From Epiperipatus broadwayi (taxonomy: Eukaryota; Onychophora; Udeonychophora; Euonychophora; Peripatidae), in NCBI GenBank assembly GCA_028023455.1, contig JAQFVV010000030.1, positions 3,924,501 through 3,988,500 of the forward strand: a stretch of DNA of 64,000 nucleotides, in the 5' to 3' direction. Below the pieces are notes generated by a model. The model made no database searches. It was not told where the DNA came from and saw only the letters and a program-made list of their open reading frames with translations. Shown piece by piece: positions 59,272 to 64,000 of this stretch. A program made the translations under genes and the position numbers. Numbering within the stretch: position 1 is the first letter of the stretch; every line of letters starts with the position of its first letter.

Positions 59272-59547
59272 TTATCTATTGGCTGCTGGAAAGGTTTTTT
59301 GTCTTTGAGTATCTCTAATTCCCATTTTGCTGAATGAGTCTCGATCTAATATAGGTTTTATGGGAGCATGCACTACATATAGTGGTAGTACAAAAATTTT
59401 GCCCTGGCTTTCATGTATCGGTACTTGAACAGCTCCCTTTATTCTACTGGCCTTATCATTTATATCATGCACCTTTAGATCAGTCTTTTGTATAATGGGC
59501 CTTTTCTTAATCTTGGAAATCATGTTATACCAATCACACACTGACAT
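59272..59547 (-). pseudogene. Gypsy protease region remnant
   Basis: The minus-strand frame contains KVHDINDKASRIKGAVQVPI, then VLPLYVV and PILDRDSFSKMGI. It corresponds to the second half of a gypsy aspartic protease and the linker to RT, where LPL.VV and LGRDWLSK are usual (here L-x-RDSFSK). The active-site DTG/DSG region is not preserved. Confidence 0.6.
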
Positions 59548-59779
59548 CTATGATATACTGCTGCCACTGACGGCCTTCATGGAGATAGGTTGATCACATA
59601 TTTTATTTTTTGTCATTATACTATCCTTCTCAGTTGTTGCCATCTTTTTAATATTAGTCAAGTGCTTTTCTTGACACTTTCTTGTATGATTACTACTATT
59701 AGTATCATTTCTGACTATGCTGAAGTCTTTTTTTTCTCATTTTTTTCAAATGCATCCTTTTCTTACACTTGTTACAGAA

Positions 59780-60363
59780 CTCTTTTATAATAGCATTTTC
59801 TGGCTTTATGGCCCTTTTTCCCACAGCAGACACATATAAAATCACTTTCACTGTTAGCAGTCTTTTTATTATTTTTTCAATAAATCTTTGCTTATGGTTC
59901 TACAAACATCTGTTTGTGATTTGCTGTTACTTTAGAACCTGGAAAATTTGCAAGATTGTTCAATCACAAGTTCATAATTTATTCCACATTTTATAGCTTC
60001 AGTGTAAGCTAAATCACTTACAGCCAACAGTTGTTGCTGCAAATTATTATTGCACATACCAGTAAGCAATTGTTCCAGGAGGGCTTCATCTAGGAAAAAC
60101 CCATAGATGTAATTCTTTTCTAAATTATATAGAGCCCTGTCATAATTTTTTATACTTTCCTCCCAAGCTTGGTTCCTGGCTCAGAATTTCAATCTAGCTA
60201 CATGCATCGGGGGTTGGGGATTAAAATAGTTTACCACTAACGAAGCAATCTTATGCTTTTCATCTTTAACTTTATTGATAAATAAGTATTTCTCCATGTG
60301 CTGAACATAAAGGGGCCAACTATTTGCCTCACTGACATCAAATTTCCCAATTGCTATTTGCAT
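59780..60363 (-). pseudogene. Gypsy Gag remnant with zinc knuckle
   Basis: The first block (60181-60363) reads IGKFDVSEANSWPLYVQHME and KYLFINKVKDEKHK, like the start of K02A2.6-type Gag. Later LLAVSDLAYTEAIKCG corresponds to the LL.EPDLTL..A block. At about 59793-59836 the frame CVCCGKKGHKARKC is a full C-x2-C-x4-H-x4-C zinc knuckle. Frameshifts and stops separate these parts. Confidence 0.68.
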
Positions 60364-60438
60364 TGCTTATACTTTTACCCAATTTAATCATTATTTTCGT
60401 AATGGTCTAAATTATTCTGTTGACTGTGCCAATCGCTA

Positions 60439-61103
60439 GGTCTAGCTAAGATAGGATGCACGTCAATGAGTGCCAGTAACAACTAACAGTTGATATTAAG
60501 ATAAATTTTAATATATGATTCCTTAATGGGTTTAACTACATTATAAGAACCCAAAGGCATATACAAATAATAATATCAATATGACCTTTCAAATTCCTAT
60601 GCTGACTGTTCTCACATTCGGAGACCAGCTCTCAACCCTTGACATCACTGTGCAAGGGAAGACATTCTGCACCACTACATATCAGTCTACCCTGATCAAA
60701 CTCCAAGGATTAAGTGTCTCTCTCCTTTTTCTGATTAGTACTAAAGGTGGTTCATTGCCTCTAAATCCCTGCAAATGATTGGTTAGTCCTCTGCCCATCT
60801 GATCAGGTGATTCTTCCTTTCCATGTTCCATTGGAATTTTAGTATTATCTTTCTGCTTTTTTAATTAAGCAGTTATTAGTAGATTGTCATTATCTTGAAA
60901 ATAAATCTAAGCTGAATTCCTTAATTTGTTTCATTTGAATAACAACTTATTCTACTCTTATTAATCAGTCTATTATTCATTTTAGAAATTAATTTTTTTT
61001 TAATCTAAAGATTATAATTTTTAATTTCTACTTTAAAAGAATAAATCTTTTCAAGTTCTGTAATATTTTTTAATTTATTACTTTTCTCGCTATAAGTTTT
61101 TAC

Positions 61104-61104
<1 letters not shown>
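60439..61104 (-). repeat. 5' LTR of the decayed gypsy element
   Basis: Keeps the TGTAAAAAC terminus next to (TA)n at 61107-61144, so this insertion too adjoins a (TA)n tract. Confidence 0.82.
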
Positions 61105-61148
<44 letters not shown>

Positions 61149-61394
61149 AAACCATAAAACAATACAGTACTAGATTAAATTCAAAATTTTACCAAAATCC
61201 TTACACAACCATGGTTTCATCTACTACAAATAGACCGTCTCAAGTGAAAATCAACCTAAAGGAAAACATATATATATACAAACAAACAAACCTTCCCATA
61301 ATTCATTTCAAACTCCACCTTCCCTTAATATCAAAAGAAGTCTTCATAAGATTGATAGCCTCAGAATCAAGGAGTTTTATCATCAAAGTCTCCT

Positions 61395-61818
61395 TTATTT
61401 TAACTCATTCTTTTCATAAAAAATAATCGAAGCATTGTCAAACAATATTCTATGACCTGTATTCAATTCATGAATATATAAAGCTGAGTTAAGATACCTA
61501 TGTTTAACTCTACTTATATGAACCTTAACCCTTTCCTTAAGGCTAAATTTACTCTGGCCTACATAAAATTTACCACAACTACATGGAATTTTATAAACAA
61601 TACCAGGAATAGACCTACTATCAATAGACTGCTTTGAACCATTAAGTAATGAATTCAAATCAGAACCCTTCCTCCATGCAACCTTCTTTCCACCTAACAA
61701 ATGACTATTCCTATAAACCAAATTATAAATTGATGCTTTAAATGGTAAAGACATATAATCATCATCCTTACCAACAAAATTCTTATCATCCAAATCACGA
61801 CTATAAACATTATTATTA
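61395..61818 (-). pseudogene. Penelope GIY-YIG domain, left arm
   Basis: Same protein as the right arm up to NASIIFYEKNELK, where a small deletion creates a stop and removes the helix with the catalytic Glu. An open frame also continues across the palindrome centre to 61925, but that extension is antisense to the other arm and not real. Confidence 0.8.
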
Positions 61819-61843
61819 AATACCACTTTTTTAATAAAATCAT

Positions 61844-62371
61844 GAAAATAATAATAATGTTTATAGTCGTGATTTGGATGATAAGAATTTTGTTGGTAAG
61901 GATGATGATTATATGTCTTTACCATTTAAAGCATCAATTTATAATTTGGTTTATAGGAATAGTCATTTGTTAGGTGGAAAGAAGGTTGCATGGAGGAAGG
62001 GTTCTGATTTGAATTCATTACTTAATGGTTCAAAGCAGTCTATTGATAGTAGGTCTATTCCTGGTATTGTTTATAAAATTCCATGTAGTTGTGGTAAATT
62101 TTATGTAGGCCAGAGTAAATTTAGCCTTAAGGAAAGGGTTAAGGTTCATATAAGTAGAGTTAAACATAGGTATCTTAATTCAGCTTTATATATTCATGAA
62201 TTGAATACAGGTCATAGAATATTGTTTGACAATGCTTCAGTTATTTTTTATGAAAAGAATGAGTTAAAAAGAAGAATAAAGGAGACTTTGATGATAAAAC
62301 TCCTTGATTCTGAGGCTATCAATCTTATGAAGACTTCTTTTGATATTAAGGGAAGGTGGAGTTTGAAATGA
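61844..62371 (+). pseudogene. Penelope GIY-YIG domain, right arm (intact C-terminus)
   Basis: An open frame of about 165 codons to TGA at 62369-62371. SLPFKASIYNLVYRNSHLLG is the linker after RT. The nuclease follows: GIVYKIPCSCGKFYVGQ (GIY and YIG equivalents with two Cys between), Arg in KERVKVHISR, NSALYIHELNTGH, and Glu in KRRIKETLMIK, ending FDIKGRWSLK. All catalytic positions are kept. The element lacks the reverse transcriptase because of 5' truncation, so it cannot be autonomous. The nuclease nicks DNA for target-primed reverse transcription in this class. Confidence 0.87.
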
Positions 62372-62565
62372 ATTATGGGAAGGTTTGTTTGTTTGTATAT
62401 ATATATGTTTTCCTTTAGGTTGATTTTCACTTGAGAAGGTCTATTTGTAGTAGATGAAACCATGGTTGTGTAAGGATTTTGGTAAAATTTTGAATTTAAT
62501 CTAGTATTGTATTGTTTTATGGTTTTGCATTTTTATTTTTGCTAGTATAGTGTTAGACAGTTTTG

Positions 62566-62567
<2 letters not shown>

Positions 62568-62597
<30 letters not shown>
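62568..62597. repeat. (TA)n tract
   Basis: Follows the Penelope 3' end after about 40 bp of extra 3' sequence. Confidence 0.92.
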
Positions 62598-62600
<3 letters not shown>

Positions 62601-62679
62601 GATTCATCTATCTATTCATTTCATTTTGTTACAATATATATGCATTTAAGCATAAACATACATATTAGTATATAAGTGT

Positions 62680-62830
62680 GGGAAATGGCAATCTGAACCA
62701 AATGATGAGTGCTGGTTCAGCATGAAATACATATCTTTTTACATGAATATATTATGGGTATCAGTTGTATAAGATGAAGTAGCTAACTGTAGGAAGCTTG
62801 AAAGTCTGACTTCAAGTCCTTTTTAATTAT
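62680..62830 (+). mobile_element. Hammerhead repeat D, copy 4
   Basis: ATCT...CCAA (to 62701), ATGATGA (62702-62708, first core C changed to A), stem II GTGCT/AGCAT with loop GGTTC, GAAA (62724-62727). Downstream GCTTGAAAGTCTGAC and TTCAAGTCCTTTTT match copy 1; the final T run could end Pol III transcription. Confidence 0.5.
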
Positions 62831-62980
62831 TTTAACTTTAGTATACAACATATGTTTAGATAGCATTTGATTAGACTGATGAGCATTTTCTCTACTTAAA
62901 GATATTGAAAAATCTATTTGACAATGAATTATTTAAAATCTGTTTTACTTTATTAATGTGAGGACTATATTATAAACATT

Positions 62981-63097
62981 ATAATAACGTGCAAGGCTAA
63001 AACCTTCGACAGAAGCGCCTTAAAATGCTTATGTGACAGCCAATCAGATGTAATAAGGCGCTTCTGTCGAAGGGTTTAGCCTTGCACCTTATTATTA
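62981..63097. mobile_element. Hairpin MITE with about 42-bp terminal inverted repeats
   Basis: Arms 62981-63022 and 63054-63097 pair with only a few mismatches (GTGCAAGGCTAAA, CTTCGACAGAAGCGCCTTA and their complements) around a loop of about 31 bp. No clear target duplication, since the flanks themselves are complementary. Family unknown. Confidence 0.75.
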
Positions 63098-63930
63098 GAT
63101 CATCTGCTAGCGATTAATAAATTTATATATTTATACACATTATGTAAATTTTATTTATACATATATATAAATGAGATATTTATTTTATATAGCGCTATGA
63201 TTTTATAAACTGTAATAGCTGACTATACATATATAATAATATATGTCATAATATATTTAGTGTTTTTTGCTAATAAACGTAGATGTATGCCACGCACTTA
63301 AATAAATATGTTTTAAGCATATATTTGTGCGTGTGACAAAAAAATAACTTTATTTTTAATTTTTTTTTTTTTTTGACAGATTTTAAACATTCTGTCACTA
63401 AATAATTCATTTTGTGTTTCTCATTTGAAAACTATAAAGTGTTTGTTGACAATAATAAAACAGAGAGAAACTCTTTTGATTTATAAAGATAAAAATTCTG
63501 AGAATTTCTTTTAAATTAATTAGTACCAATAATCAAATTGTTTTTATTACAAACTTGATATTGCTTAGTTTAATTTATTATTAAGTCAGATAGATACTAA
63601 ACCACCTAAAAAGTTGGTCCTTGATCTAAATTTATAGGTGTAATTATTTTAGCCTAAATAAGTATTCAGTTGCATCACGAATGCATTTTAGAATCTGGTT
63701 TCTAAATTAATTTAGTTTCGCGCAGAATTCCGGTTTCATGAAAGGGAAGTTAAAATTCATGATTGTTAAGTAAAGTGCTTAATGAACTGGATTTATATTC
63801 ACTGAAATGAAGGGTTAATGCACGACCAAGCAAAGCAACTTCAAATGTACTAAAAGAATGCATATAGAAATAATAAACACCTCCATACTTCCCCATTCTT
63901 TTTAAATTCATATAAATAAAGATACAATAA
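63098..63930. other. AT-rich DNA with no recognised feature
   Basis: Includes the ATAGCGCTAT block at about 63190 shared with 5510-5530. No gene is seen. Confidence 0.5.
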
Positions 63931-63934
63931 AAGA

Positions 63935-64000
63935 CAAATGATCCCCAAGATGCATTTTGTGCTGAACCAGCACTCATCAGTTGGCCCAGGTCACTATCTC
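63935..64000 (-). mobile_element. Hammerhead repeat D, copy 5 (cut by window end)
   Basis: Minus strand: CCAA, an intact CTGATGA (63974-63980), perfect stem II GTGCT/AGCAC with loop GGTTC (63959-63973), then AAAA instead of GAAA, stem III ATGCAT, C63949 as cleavage base, and TTGG. The one core defect is G12 to A. The element continues beyond the window. Confidence 0.58.

Larger units (their letters stand above)
58005..61104 (-). mobile_element. Decayed gypsy element with 0.67-kb LTRs
   Basis: Direct repeats 58005-58676 and 60439-61104 (roughly 85-90% alike by eye) flank 1.76 kb with gag and protease remnants on the minus strand. In element orientation the LTRs start TGTAAAAAC and end near TAGAC(A). 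About 7 bp inside the 5' LTR lies TGGCACAGTCAAC, a primer-binding-site-like word; near the 3' LTR is a GGGGGAAG purine run. Reverse transcriptase, RNase H and integrase are absent, so it is a deletion derivative that would need help to move. Confidence 0.83.
61142..62530. mobile_element. Penelope-like element inverted dimer (1.39 kb)
   Basis: Left arm 61142-61818 and right arm 61844-62530 are near-identical inverted copies, 5' ends facing each other across about 25 bp. Both run from the middle of the coding region through the GIY-YIG domain and 3' UTR to GGTTTTGCA. Known differences are small; the left arm lacks a few bases in the Lys/Arg-rich segment, giving an early stop. (TA)n tracts lie outside both arms. 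The young age and head-to-head layout match the older example at 2771-3504. Confidence 0.88.

Overview
The window is animal nuclear DNA, very A+T-rich and full of introns-sized non-coding sequence, (TA)n tracts and transposable elements. No intact host protein-coding gene is visible. The mix (Ty3/gypsy, Penelope-like elements with a GIY-YIG nuclease, RTE-type and other LINE remnants, tRNA-derived SINEs, hAT MITEs including a SPIN-like one, a selenocysteine lyase copy) points to an invertebrate metazoan. I cannot name the phylum; flatworm, mollusc, arachnid and cnidarian all remain possible.

Layout. 1-5.9 kb: a 117-bp tandem repeat, a 220-bp (TTA)n tract, and three consecutive palindromes (a hammerhead-bearing repeat, a Penelope 3' end, and a near-perfect hairpin). 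5.9-12.75 kb: a complete, apparently young Ty3/gypsy retrotransposon on the minus strand, with two 228-bp LTRs that look identical, a long coiled-coil Gag, and PR-RT-RNaseH-integrase Pol in the -1 frame behind a GTTAAAC slippery site. 16.5-18.5 kb: two hAT non-autonomous elements with 8-bp target duplications. 19.2-20.9 kb: a broken selenocysteine lyase sequence abutting head-to-head a 5'-truncated Penelope element. 21-28.5 kb: almost featureless AT-rich DNA. 28.6-32.8 kb: two nearly identical 1.36-kb direct repeats around a 1.4-kb segment holding one exon-like stretch. 33-54 kb: many copies of short repeats that carry hammerhead-ribozyme-like cores, mostly arranged as inverted dimers, together with an LTR-like element, SINEs and RTE fragments. 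56-62.6 kb: a LINE 3' end, a decayed gypsy element with 0.67-kb LTRs, and a large Penelope palindrome encoding the same GIY-YIG domain on both strands. 62.6-64 kb: more hammerhead repeats and a short hairpin MITE.

Main observation. At least three dispersed repeat groups contain sequences that fold by hand as type I hammerhead ribozymes: the CUGANGA box, stem II, GAAA, a very short stem III, a NUH cleavage triplet and a base-paired stem I with outer helix. The best preserved are at 37176-37234 (+), 36718-36759 (-), 2510-2550 (+) and 52904-52946 (-). They sit in repeats of about 455 bp, several of them partly tandem and then inverted. The Penelope 3' ends here have the same 5'-to-5' inverted-dimer layout, often bordered by (TA)n. 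My inference is a community of hammerhead-bearing, retrozyme-like or Penelope-related retroelements that insert as inverted dimers in (TA)n DNA. All base pairing was worked out by eye and no database or folding program was used.
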